Of a stretch of 17,779 bases of DNA, positions 1 to 6,798 are shown piece after piece. Within the stretch, counting starts at the first letter, position 1. Each line of letters opens with the position of its first letter. The DNA lies in the NCBI GenBank assembly GCA_947374445.1, contig CANCBY010000033.1, forward strand, positions 1-17,779, read 5' to 3'. The position numbers were made by a program, and so were the translations under genes. Origin of the DNA: Pseudobdellovibrionaceae bacterium. Lineage in GTDB: Bacteria; Bdellovibrionota; Bdellovibrionia; Bdellovibrionales; Bdellovibrionaceae. The notes below the pieces were generated by a model, which did no database searches, was not told the DNA's origin, and saw only the letters and a list, made by a program, of their open reading frames with translations.

Positions 1-198
1 AAGTCGGCTCTGAAAGTTTTTTTCAATCAACAAAGCAAAGTTTTGAAGCGAAATTTTTCGTTAAACTTAATTATACGATTTTTTTTGCGAAAGATATCTC
101 TCCATTAGCCATTTAAATGCTTTAGGGTTTTCAAAATTTTTAATTCAATAGTAAAAACCATGCGATCAAACACTGGTCATCTGACTGCTTTCATAGCC
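1..198. other. AT-rich flank, no supported gene
   Basis: Very AT-rich DNA with long A and T runs. On the plus strand one frame is open from the window edge to a TAG near position 108 (about 35 codons, rich in Lys, Phe and Leu). It could be the tail of a gene starting outside the window, but it has no recognisable motif. I make no gene call here. Confidence 0.4.
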
Positions 199-225
199 AA
201 AACGCTCAGACTACCTGAGCGTTTT
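199..225. terminator. bidirectional hairpin terminator of the toxin-antitoxin operon
   Basis: A perfect 11-bp inverted repeat, AAAACGCTCAG at 199-209 and CTGAGCGTTTT at 215-225, with loop ACTAC. The outer A/T pairs give a short T-run on either strand. It lies 30 bp past the antitoxin stop, where an intrinsic terminator for the minus-strand operon is expected, and could also end plus-strand transcription from the left. Confidence 0.75.
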
Positions 226-255
226 ACATTTTGAGTGAAAATTAAAGGTTTGGTC

Positions 256-537
256 TTACGCCACTTTTTTCGCAACAATTTTATACTCGTAACCAAGGTC
301 ACGAAGAATTGAGAGCAAAATCTCAAGCGCCACCTTGGCAGTTCCAACACGCGACTCAATTTGCGCAATACGGCCTTGAGTCACACCGACCCTCTTTGCG
401 AGCTGAACTTGAGACATTTTTTTCTCTTTGCGGGCCTTTTTAATCAGCTCAATGAGCCTGTGCTTTTCACGGACTTCATGAACATCAACACCGAGAGACT
501 TTGCAAGCTCCTCAACTGTCATTTCTTTCCAAGCCAT
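256..537 (-). CDS. XRE-family antitoxin (HigA-like), intact
   Basis: A 93-residue cytoplasmic DNA-binding protein. Residues about 41-61 form a Cro/CI-type helix-turn-helix with the pattern MSQVQLAKRVGVTQGRIAQIE, and a short helical C-terminus follows. This is the usual size and architecture of antitoxins encoded downstream of HigB/RelE-type toxins (phage Gp49-like family). The ATG at 537 lies two bases past the restored toxin stop (540-542), and an AGAGGTG Shine-Dalgarno sits inside the toxin tail, so translation should be coupled. The family normally neutralises its toxin and represses its own operon; the palindromes at 896-930 are the likely operators. With the toxin frameshifted, it may now act only as a repressor or an anti-addiction module. 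Identity as an XRE antitoxin is strong; the exact subfamily is not assigned. Confidence 0.85.
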   Translation of the reverse strand: MAWKEMTVEELAKSLGVDVHEVREKHRLIELIKKARKEKKMSQVQLAKRVGVTQGRIAQIESRVGTAKVALEILLSILRDLGYEYKIVAKKVA

Positions 538-539
538 GA

Positions 540-870
540 TTACACCTCTTTCAATCGTTTTAAGACCACTTCAATTTCTTTTTGTGGCAGTTCTTGGGTC
601 TTCTTTTTAAAAGCGTGGACGAAATAAATCCCATCGGCTTTCTTGATGAAAGAAAAATCTATATGCACCAGTCCGGTCTTTCAAGCGTAGCTCGTGAAGT
701 CCTTTATGAACCGAAGACAAGTTACGGCTTAGAGGCATCGAGAGGCTCTGACCTTCTTCCAATAAAACCAGAGCATCTACAAAGCCAACCCGCATTTCCC
801 GCGACAAATCAGCCAAAAACTCTTCAACTGGTGATCTGCCTGAAAAACTGAAATAAAATTTAACCTTCAT
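540..870 (-). pseudogene. HigB/RelE-type toxin split by a one-base frameshift
   Basis: The frame from the ATG at 870 reads as a phage Gp49-like/HigB toxin: MKVKFYFSFSGRSPVEEFL at the start, then KGLHELRLKDRTGAYRFFF. At about residue 73 it leaves the family pattern and stops at 607. The adjacent frame continues the family exactly: FIKKADGIYFVHAFKKKTQ followed by LPQKEIEVVLKRLKEV, and stops at 540-542, two bases before the antitoxin ATG. Removing one T from the minus-strand run (plus coordinates about 649-657) restores a 109-residue protein of normal family length. The missing C-terminus carries strands and basic residues needed for ribosome-dependent mRNA cleavage in this family, so the 87-residue product is probably inactive. 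The alternatives are a sequencing error or phase variation or programmed slippage at the T-rich tract. Family identity is strong; cause of the shift is open. Confidence 0.8.
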
Positions 871-893
871 CGAGAATCACATCCCCCATCTAA

Positions 894-922
894 TTATTAG
901 CACAGGCTAATGTATTAGTAAA
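894..922 (-). promoter_or_regulatory. candidate sigma-70 promoter of the toxin-antitoxin operon
   Basis: Reading the minus strand, TTTACT (plus 917-922) and TAATAA (plus 894-899) are separated by exactly 17 bases. Transcription would begin just upstream of the toxin ATG at 870. Both boxes overlap the two palindromes of this region, as expected for an autorepressed antitoxin promoter. A prediction from spacing and match only. Confidence 0.5.
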
Positions 923-930
923 TACTAATA
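896..930. promoter_or_regulatory. two tandem operator-like palindromes
   Basis: Two inverted repeats lie side by side: ATTAGC-ACAG-GCTAAT at 896-911 and TATTAGTA-AA-TACTAATA at 913-930, each a perfect repeat. They share the half-site core ATTAG and are centred 18 bp apart. They cover the candidate promoter of the toxin-antitoxin operon. This is the standard picture for HTH-antitoxin autoregulation, although binding is inferred. Confidence 0.55.
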
Positions 931-1395
931 GTCATATTCCTCTGAGCACAACTGGCTTTAATTGAAGCCCCGCGCGCTTGGGATTGCATTTAATTGATCT
1001 TAGCCGCTCTTTGACGGCCGTCCGGCTGTTGTTTGATCGGCTCAACTCAAGCCCCCTTGGTCGAATCCGAGGAGTAAATGTGTCTGCGCGAAAAAGTATC
1101 CAAAAACGAGGACTAGTTTGCAGAACGGCTAAGGATTTTAATAGAGGTTTTCTTAAAGGAGCGGAGTAGTCCCCCACCACCAATTGCATGCATCCGACGA
1201 TAACTTCATAAGCAGTCCATGTGGACCATTCCATAGTTGCAATACTCAAGAATGTACGGACATCAGAAAATCTTTATTTTATTTTTCCAGTATAGAAAAA
1301 TCAAATCCTAATCCTCCAGCAGATAAAAAATCTGTTGAAGGAGTTCACTAACCTCTACTAAAAAAGACAGCTCTGCATTTTAAATACAGTGAATT

Positions 1396-1429
1396 TGACA
1401 ACGGCCTCAAAAATTAGAGGACGTTGTCA
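1396..1429. repeat. imperfect hairpin in gene-poor interval
   Basis: TGACAACG (1396-1403) pairs perfectly with CGTTGTCA (1422-1429). After one G/A mismatch, CCTC (1405-1408) pairs with GAGG (1417-1420), around the loop AAAAATTA. That gives a 12-pair stem with one internal mismatch. There is no T-run after it, so it is not a classical terminator; it may be part of an RNA element or the end of a decayed insertion. Confidence 0.45.
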
Positions 1430-1465
1430 TGTTTGACACGATCCCTTGTCACAAATCCAAATTAA

Positions 1466-1606
1466 CTGACTTTTGAATTTGGCTCCACCCAATGGAAAAA
1501 TCCAAATCGATCGGATGAATTGAGGCGAGAGCTTTTAACTCTGATGAAAGAGATCAGGAAAGAGTTACTAAATTCACTTGAAACTAACTCACTGCAAACA
1601 ATATAA
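1466..1606 (+). pseudogene. orphan helical reading-frame remnant, no start codon
   Basis: From after the TAA at 1463-1465 one plus frame is open for 46 codons to the TAA at 1604-1606. It contains a strongly amphipathic, charged segment, SDELRRELLTLMKEIRKELL, that looks like genuine coding sequence. There is no ATG, GTG or TTG near its beginning and no ribosome site, and I do not recognise a family. It may be the tail of a decayed gene. Chance open frame remains possible. Confidence 0.25.
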
Positions 1607-1666
1607 GTCAGCAGCCTCGCTTATCATGCATTGCCCCTGCTTTAACGCTCGCCTCTAATCTAGATA

Positions 1667-3352
1667 TTACGCAACAAATTTTTGTGCATTTGTCCTAATG
1701 AACTGCACCTCAAAACAAGTGTTTTCAACTAACCTGTTTATACTAATTTTTGCATTGTGCTGATCCAAGACTCCCTTTGCCACCGAAAGCCCCAGGCCCG
1801 TCCCCTTCCCAATAGGTTTAGTTGTAAAGAAGGGCTGAAATAGTTTTTTCTCGATGTCCTTTGATATCCCAAGCCCAGAGTCGATCACTTGAAAGACAAT
1901 ATAGTCTCCGCTATCAAATAGATTTATTTTTACCCACGGCGTACTACATTCGGATGCCGCATATAAGGCATTATTAATCAAACTTGCTAATACTTGCACA
2001 ATCTCAACCTCATCGCACTCTACAGTTGACGAACTAAGAATATTTATCTCGATAGGTATTGAGAGACGCTTCGACTTCGCGGCTGTTAGAATCAGTGCTT
2101 CTCGAATTAAATCTGAAAACACTTCAACTTCTCTCTTATTGCTCTCTTCAGTTCGTGAAAATTTCCGTAGCCCGCTTACGATATGTGCAATTCTCTCAAC
2201 GGCCTTGGTCATTGAATCGATTCTATTTTCAAATTTTTCAGAATCGTTTTTAATTTTGTTTAAAATAGATAAGTTCCCATAAATTATTGCCAAAGGATTA
2301 TTGATTTCGTGTGCAACACCAGCAGACATCTCTCCCAATGTTGCAAGCTTTGCAGTATGAGCTGAGACTGCTCGCTCTTGCTGCAAGATATTTTCCATTT
2401 CGACTTCAGCAGTGCGATCTCTACAAGTCCCACTAATTTTTACAGGTCGTCCTACTTTATCTTTTATTACCCGACCAATACCCTGAACATGCTTAATTCT
2501 CGCTCCGCCATCAAGGACAACACGATGATTAAAAGTAAAATCTTGGCCGAACTGAACAGCCCTAGTTATGCAATCGTCTAACATAGCAAGATCATCTGGA
2601 TGAATTTTTTCACGATATAGCGAATATAGAGCCTCTTGTGGCTGAGGCTCTTCAATCTCAAATATTTTGTAATGCTCACTCGACCATATTTGCCTTTGAT
2701 TGCTGAGATCAAACTGCCAGCTTCCTATCTTTGAGATACTTTGCGCCTCGGCCAGAAGTTCGTCTTTTTCTTTCAACTCTGTAATATCTTGAGCAGTTCC
2801 AGTCAAAATTATTTCATCTATCTCTTGATTGAACTTCACTTCAGCGATGCCACGAATAAACTTGATACTTCCATCGTCTAACAAAATCCTATGATCAATT
2901 GTGTATCCCGTACTTGTTGCCATAGCGACCTCGACCAGATCAAATAGCCTTTCTCTATCGTCAGGATAAATTCGCTCAGAATACTTTTCAAAAAGCTGAG
3001 AGTTAGGTGTATTTTCATCTATATGAAAAATTTTAAAAAGTTGTTTTGACCAAATTAAATTTTTACTCATTGAGTGAAATTCCCAGCTTCCTACATTTGC
3101 AATTTGCTGGGCTTCTTCTAATTGCATAAGCATACCACTAATGGCTTCAGCTTGTTCTGTTAGATTCAATTCTCCAACTTTTGACTTCCCCAGGAAATAT
3201 GAAAAAAATGAAAGTACAAACGGTGCAGTACAGATTAAGCCAAATAAAAATTTAGGATGTTCTAAAAAAGAAAACGCAATCAGAGGAAATGCACCGCCCA
3301 AAAAAGCTCCGGCAATAAAAAATCGCAATAGTGGATACTTACGAATACTCAC
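1667..3352 (-). CDS. PAS-PAS sensor histidine kinase with N-terminal membrane hairpin
   Basis: A 561-residue sensor kinase. Residues about 7-30 and 36-54 are hydrophobic and likely form a membrane hairpin with almost no periplasmic loop, so sensing is probably cytoplasmic. Two PAS_3-type domains follow (about 82-193 and 203-316), each with the typical YPDD/HPDD and RD/QDIT ends. The HisKA domain carries phosphoacceptor His348 in GVAHEINNPLA. The HATPase_c domain has Asn461 in the N box, Asp491 of DSGLGI and the GKGTGLGLS lid (about 515-523). It autophosphorylates and should pass phosphate to a receiver; no receiver gene is adjacent. The start is GTG at 3352, because the next in-frame Met is residue 74 and would delete the membrane segments; its ribosome site is poor. 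A sigma-28-like promoter lies at 3371-3397. Stop at 1667. Kinase identity is certain; ligand unknown. Confidence 0.93.
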   Translation of the reverse strand: MSIRKYPLLRFFIAGAFLGGAFPLIAFSFLEHPKFLFGLICTAPFVLSFFSYFLGKSKVGELNLTEQAEAISGMLMQLEEAQQIANVGSWEFHSMSKNLIWSKQLFKIFHIDENTPNSQLFEKYSERIYPDDRERLFDLVEVAMATSTGYTIDHRILLDDGSIKFIRGIAEVKFNQEIDEIILTGTAQDITELKEKDELLAEAQSISKIGSWQFDLSNQRQIWSSEHYKIFEIEEPQPQEALYSLYREKIHPDDLAMLDDCITRAVQFGQDFTFNHRVVLDGGARIKHVQGIGRVIKDKVGRPVKISGTCRDRTAEVEMENILQQERAVSAHTAKLATLGEMSAGVAHEINNPLAIIYGNLSILNKIKNDSEKFENRIDSMTKAVERIAHIVSGLRKFSRTEESNKREVEVFSDLIREALILTAAKSKRLSIPIEINILSSSTVECDEVEIVQVLASLINNALYAASECSTPWVKINLFDSGDYIVFQVIDSGLGISKDIEKKLFQPFFTTKPIGKGTGLGLSVAKGVLDQHNAKISINRLVENTCFEVQFIRTNAQKFVA

Positions 3353-3370
3353 CTCTATATAATAGAGATT

Positions 3371-3397
3371 TTATCGGAAATTTCGACGCTGTCTTGA
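3371..3397 (-). promoter_or_regulatory. near-consensus sigma-28 (FliA) promoter for the PAS-PAS kinase
   Basis: On the minus strand TCAA (plus 3394-3397), 15 bases, then TCCGATAA (plus 3371-3378). This matches the enterobacterial FliA pattern TAAA-N15-GCCGATAA at three of four and seven of eight positions. Transcription would start about 11 bases before the GTG at 3352, giving an unusually short leader. Weaker than the perfect site at 10562-10588 and possibly coincidental. Confidence 0.4.
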
Positions 3398-3426
3398 GAT
3401 TTTCTAAAAATTTGGACCAGATTGGG

Positions 3427-3456
3427 AAAGTCTTAACACTAGCCGACCAAGACTTT
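3427..3456. repeat. 8-bp perfect inverted repeat in divergent intergenic region
   Basis: AAAGTCTT (3427-3434) and AAGACTTT (3449-3456) are exact reverse complements separated by 14 bases. It lies between the divergent kinases at 3352 and 3685. It could be a regulator site or a weak hairpin; nothing distinguishes these. Confidence 0.35.
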
Positions 3457-3566
3457 TGGCCGTTTTCAAAACTCAACTGCTCTTCTCAATGATATTTGAA
3501 CAACTACCAGAACTTAGTTTAGCAAACGTCAATCTTGAGTGCTACTAAAAGGAGACGAAATAGTTT

Positions 3567-3650
3567 GTGTTTTTTGCAAGCCTTTTAGGGGTATTGATTG
3601 TTCATTCGCTAGTGAAATCAACTAGAGCATTGGAGGTGATTCCGATATGA
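3567..3650 (+). CDS. possible hydrophobic leader micro-ORF
   Basis: GTG at 3567 to TGA at 3648-3650 encodes 27 residues, hydrophobic at the start (FFASLLGVLIVHSL) then polar. AAAAGGAG at 3547-3554 lies 12 bases upstream, longer than ideal spacing. Its last bases ATGA overlap the ATG of the next micro-ORF at 3647. Could be a regulatory leader peptide, a remnant of a former N-terminus of the downstream kinase, or chance. Confidence 0.25.
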   Translation: MFFASLLGVLIVHSLVKSTRALEVIPI

Positions 3651-3688
3651 TAAAAGTCAATAAATCGTTCGATAGGACTGCAAATTGA
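3647..3688 (+). CDS. 13-residue micro-ORF with near-perfect ribosome site, coupled to the kinase
   Basis: ATG at 3647 is preceded by GGAGGTGAT (3632-3640), nine bases complementary to the 16S anti-Shine-Dalgarno and the best ribosome site in the window. It encodes MIKVNKSFDRTAN and stops at TGA 3686-3688, which overlaps the TTG start of the kinase at 3685. So ribosomes would be delivered to the weak TTG start by termination-reinitiation. Alternatively, the ATG is the true kinase start and one base has been lost, since the two frames differ by one shift. The ribosome site is seen; the mechanism is inferred. Confidence 0.45.
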   Translation: MIKVNKSFDRTAN

Positions 3689-5190
3689 TAAGGGCATATG
3701 AAGATTCGTTATTCCAGGCAATTTTCGACCACCCGGCAATTGGTGCAAGCATCAATGATCACGAGAATCGATTTCTCAAAGTTAATAAAAAGTTTGCTGA
3801 GATGCTGGGCTACGAGACATCAGAGATGCTTGGAAAAACACCGATGGACTTTACAATAAGCACTGACCTAGATCGCACACGATCTTTTCATAAAAATCTA
3901 ATCGACTACAAACACGAGGCTGAAAACGGAGAGTATCAAAAACGCTATTTGAGAAAAGACGGATCAATTTTGTGGGCCAAGGTCATTGCAAAGCAGATTC
4001 TCAATCCAAAAAATAAAACCGAGACTGTCACACTTGCCTTGATCGAAGACATTAGCCTAGTGATGGCCGATAGAGCAAAAGCAGAATTTGATCAACTTCA
4101 ATTGCGAATGATTTTGGATACATCTGATTTAGGCATTTGGTGTGTAGATACAAATTGGAAAATTACATTTTCAAATGAGTCTTTGCAGAAAATGTTAGGG
4201 TATAGCCACGAGCAAATAATTAAATTGAGTCTGCACGAAATAACTCATCCTGAGGATTTTAAAGACACGACTTTCAAATTTGGCCCAACTAAGCCTGGGC
4301 AAAGCTATCAGGCAAACAGAAGGTATCTCAAAAATGATGGAAGCTATTTGTGGACACGGCTAACGGTTTCTAAGTTTCCTGAAAATGACCAAAAGCTGTA
4401 CGGCTTGGCTATTGTTGAAGATATCTCTAGCCAAAAAAAAGCGGAATCTCTGATTGAGCAACAGCAAATAAAAATCATTTCATCAGCAAAAATGGCAGCA
4501 CTAGGGGAAATGGCAGGAGGGGTTGCACACGAGATCAACAATCCCCTGTCGGTCATTATTGGAAAAGTCAGCCAAATATCTAGAAATTTGAATAAAGAAA
4601 ATTTCGAAAGAGTGGCAATCCAAAATGATTTAAAAAAAATTCAAAATACTGCAGAGCGAATTGCAGCTATTGTCAAAGGCTTAAGAGTTTTTTCGCGTGA
4701 TGCTGAAAATGACCCCTTTATCGTGGCTGATCTAAATTCAATAGTTGATGATGCTGTCGCGCTTTGCAGTGAAAAATTTAAAGCTCATGGAATTCTAATG
4801 AAGGTGAATACCGCAAAGGATCTTTACTTAGACTGCCGGCCAACACAGTTGGTGCAACTTATGCTCAATCTTTTTTCAAATGCTTTGGATGCGGCTTCAG
4901 ATTTGCCAGAGAAATGGGTTTCCGTGGAAGCTATAAGAAATAATGGTTCGTTGGAAATTTCAGTAACAGATAGTGGGCATGGAATTCCTCCCGAAGTTGC
5001 AAAAAAGATGATGCAGCCTTTCTATACCACCAAAGAAATCGGCCGAGGAACTGGCTTAGGCCTAAGCATATCTATTGGCATTGCCCAGCAGCACAAGGGC
5101 AGTCTTACATTGGATTCAACTTGTGCAAATACCAGATTTGTACTTGTTCTACCTGCAATTAACAGCATCATTAAAAATTCGGCCTCTTAG
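3685..5190 (+). CDS. soluble PAS-PAS sensor histidine kinase
   Basis: A 501-residue kinase with no membrane segment, so a cytoplasmic sensor. PAS domain 1 spans about residues 8-125 (FDHPAIGASI to LIEDIS) and PAS domain 2 about 136-250 (HPEDF and VEDISSQKK). HisKA has His282 in GGVAHEINNPLS. HATPase_c has Asn399, Asp429 of DSGHGI and GRGTGLGLS around 453-461. The core is very like those of the kinases at 12493 and 15861, including the shared AALGEMAGGVAHEIN and MMQPFYTTKEIG blocks. Translation is read from TTG at 3685, with AGGA seven bases upstream; no in-frame ATG precedes it and it overlaps the stop of a 13-codon ORF with a much stronger ribosome site. The stop codon forms the base of a hairpin (5190-5207). 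No partner regulator is adjacent; signal unknown. Confidence 0.92.
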   Translation: MIRAYEDSLFQAIFDHPAIGASINDHENRFLKVNKKFAEMLGYETSEMLGKTPMDFTISTDLDRTRSFHKNLIDYKHEAENGEYQKRYLRKDGSILWAKVIAKQILNPKNKTETVTLALIEDISLVMADRAKAEFDQLQLRMILDTSDLGIWCVDTNWKITFSNESLQKMLGYSHEQIIKLSLHEITHPEDFKDTTFKFGPTKPGQSYQANRRYLKNDGSYLWTRLTVSKFPENDQKLYGLAIVEDISSQKKAESLIEQQQIKIISSAKMAALGEMAGGVAHEINNPLSVIIGKVSQISRNLNKENFERVAIQNDLKKIQNTAERIAAIVKGLRVFSRDAENDPFIVADLNSIVDDAVALCSEKFKAHGILMKVNTAKDLYLDCRPTQLVQLMLNLFSNALDAASDLPEKWVSVEAIRNNGSLEISVTDSGHGIPPEVAKKMMQPFYTTKEIGRGTGLGLSISIGIAQQHKGSLTLDSTCANTRFVLVLPAINSIIKNSAS

Positions 5191-5207
5191 CTCATATCGG
5201 TATGAGC
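5190..5207. terminator. hairpin between convergent kinase genes
   Basis: GCTCATA (5190-5196), loop TCGG, TATGAGC (5201-5207): a perfect 7-bp stem with a stable tetraloop that begins at the last base of the stop codon of the upstream gene. It is followed after 10 bases by CCTTTTT. It probably ends both convergent transcripts. Confidence 0.55.
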
Positions 5208-5263
5208 CTAGATTTGCCTTTTTCATACTTGCTTTGAAAAAAGATAAATCGTCAAAACAATGC

Positions 5264-6682
5264 TCACGCCGCAACCTTAGACAATAGAACTTCAAAGCAC
5301 GTTTCACCAAATCCAAGGGTTTTAACTGAAATCTCTCCACCCATCAGCTCAGTGTACTGCTTTACAATTGGGAGCCCTAGGCCCGTGCCAACCTCACCCA
5401 TGGTGCCTATTGAAGTGGTCAGTTTGTCAAATTCAAATATCTTTCCAATCTTTTCTTTAGAAATGCCAACTCCATTATTAATCACGCATATCGACACCTT
5501 GTCGTGTTCAGAAATACTTCCACGAATCACAATTTTACTACCTGGATGTGAGAACTTAATGGCGTTAGATAGGAGATTCGACAGAACTTGATTCTTCAGC
5601 CAAGCTTCATTTCCTAGAACCTGAGTATTACTTAAATTCACTAGATCTACGTCAATAGCTAGAGACTTGGATGTCACTTTGTCTTCAAAAGAAAAAACTA
5701 AATCTGAAACTATTTGATCAATAGATATAATAGATAAAGTCACAGATTTTTTCCCAAGCACCACTGAATGGGTCGCCTTGGCTTCAGCAAGAATCTGCCC
5801 GACTGTATCAATAGCTCGCTGAATGCGGTCACTTTTTTGGGATAACTGTGAGATAAATTTTTCGGTGTCTGTCACCATCATTGAAAAGCTATAAAATATA
5901 ATTTGAAGAGGATTTGATACATCATGGACTAAAGAGCTCAGCCTTAGCTGATTGTCTCTTAACAAGACCTCAACTTGTGCATTACTAGCTTTTAGATTTT
6001 CAAATGCCACAGTGAGTTGAAAATTAGACTCATCAAGCTGACGAGTTCTAGTGGCCACCTCCTGCTGGAGCTTGCCTGTATAATCTGAAGAAATTTTTCT
6101 GAGAATAAAAACTGGAACATAAGTAGCAAAACAGAAAAAGAAAACAAGAGTTATCGAGAACCCAATCACGGCCAAATCTATATTGGCCCTAACAAAGGGA
6201 TAATCCAAAAAGTGAATGGCATCAAAAACAAGAAGGAATCGATATCCATTACTAAGAAAGTCGTTCTTTTTATTGCGCAAATGACGGGTGGCGCCATGCA
6301 GAACAACTCCAGCACAAGCAATACAAAAAATGCTTGAACTTACTTGATAAGTGGCCCCCTTCAAAAGGCATATGCTTCCTAAAAGTAAACTAAATCCTAT
6401 GACTTTATTGTATGTCTTGAATGGAAGATCTAACTCAATGCCATCTGAAAAAATTTTCAGAAAGAAAATAATAGTCACCCAATTTGTTCCGAATGAAATA
6501 AATCCAGAGACCTCTAAATTATTAAAAATCCCTTGTGCTAAAAAACTTAAAATCCCGCTGAGCCAAAAAAATAAAAGCTGCTTTATGAGGTTGTGTCGAT
6601 ATTTAAGCCAAACCAACGATGTTAAGATCGCACTTATTCCAATAATCGCTCCGCATATTGAAATAAGAGTATTTAGCAGCAT
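5264..6682 (-). CDS. sensor histidine kinase with a multi-pass (about seven-helix) N-terminal domain
   Basis: A 472-residue kinase. Residues about 3-26, 35-52, 62-79, 93-109, 112-130, 146-165 and 168-193 are hydrophobic, giving six or seven membrane passes, similar in layout to 7TM-type sensor kinases. A coiled coil (about 200-245) leads to HisKA with His253 in LVHDVSNPLQ. HATPase_c has Asn373 and EVGTGLGLP around 430-438. The G1 box reads INNGVGI, so the usual Asp that contacts adenine is Asn402; this substitution occurs in other kinases and does not prove inactivity. Its H box and ATPase differ clearly from the other kinases here, so it is not part of the same local expansion. ATG at 6682 has only a weak GATGAG ribosome site. 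Divergent from the acyltransferase at 6799; convergent with the kinase at 3685. Signal probably membrane-linked, unproven. Confidence 0.88.
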   Translation of the reverse strand: MLLNTLISICGAIIGISAILTSLVWLKYRHNLIKQLLFFWLSGILSFLAQGIFNNLEVSGFISFGTNWVTIIFFLKIFSDGIELDLPFKTYNKVIGFSLLLGSICLLKGATYQVSSSIFCIACAGVVLHGATRHLRNKKNDFLSNGYRFLLVFDAIHFLDYPFVRANIDLAVIGFSITLVFFFCFATYVPVFILRKISSDYTGKLQQEVATRTRQLDESNFQLTVAFENLKASNAQVEVLLRDNQLRLSSLVHDVSNPLQIIFYSFSMMVTDTEKFISQLSQKSDRIQRAIDTVGQILAEAKATHSVVLGKKSVTLSIISIDQIVSDLVFSFEDKVTSKSLAIDVDLVNLSNTQVLGNEAWLKNQVLSNLLSNAIKFSHPGSKIVIRGSISEHDKVSICVINNGVGISKEKIGKIFEFDKLTTSIGTMGEVGTGLGLPIVKQYTELMGGEISVKTLGFGETCFEVLLSKVAA

Positions 6683-6724
6683 AGCTACTCATCGGCATTA
6701 CACTAAGACTTCTTAACATAAGGA

Positions 6725-6754
6725 TTGACTCAAAATAGGACTTTCTACGAATAT
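6725..6754 (+). promoter_or_regulatory. candidate promoter for the acyltransferase/oxidase pair
   Basis: TTGACT at 6725-6730 matches the sigma-70 -35 box well. GAATAT at 6749-6754, after 18 bases, is a modest -10. The transcript would start about 38 bases before the ATG at 6799. Prediction from sequence match only. Confidence 0.35.
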
Positions 6755-6798
6755 CAAAATAGTTATTAATTTGTTTATCCAAATAAGGTACTCTAGGT

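Larger units (their letters stand above)
931..1666. other. gene-poor interval with hairpins and possible remnants
   Basis: No convincing gene is seen in about 735 bp. From roughly 955 to 1160 the base composition is locally richer in G+C than the surroundings and includes a 10-bp palindrome GACGGCCGTC (1013-1022). Reading frames there are open for 60-100 codons on both strands, but have no family signature or ribosome site. From 1314 to 1343 an imperfect hairpin (CTCCAGCAGAT with ATCTGTTGAAGGAG) is present; from 1396 to 1429 a stronger one; from 1458 to 1482 a further CCAAATT/AATTTGG repeat. A 46-codon orphan frame lies at 1466-1606. The mixture suggests decayed foreign DNA or an unrecognised non-coding RNA. 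Confidence 0.4.

Noticed and set aside
932..1249. Overlapping open frames of 63-105 codons on both strands in the gene-poor interval
   Set aside because: No recognisable domain, no ribosome site, and atypical composition (Arg/Ser-rich). They probably reflect the locally GC-rich block, not genes.
5264..6682. Inactive kinase because the G1 box has Asn in place of Asp
   Set aside because: Asn at this position is found in other histidine kinases, and the H box, N box and G2 lid are all intact, so loss of activity cannot be claimed.
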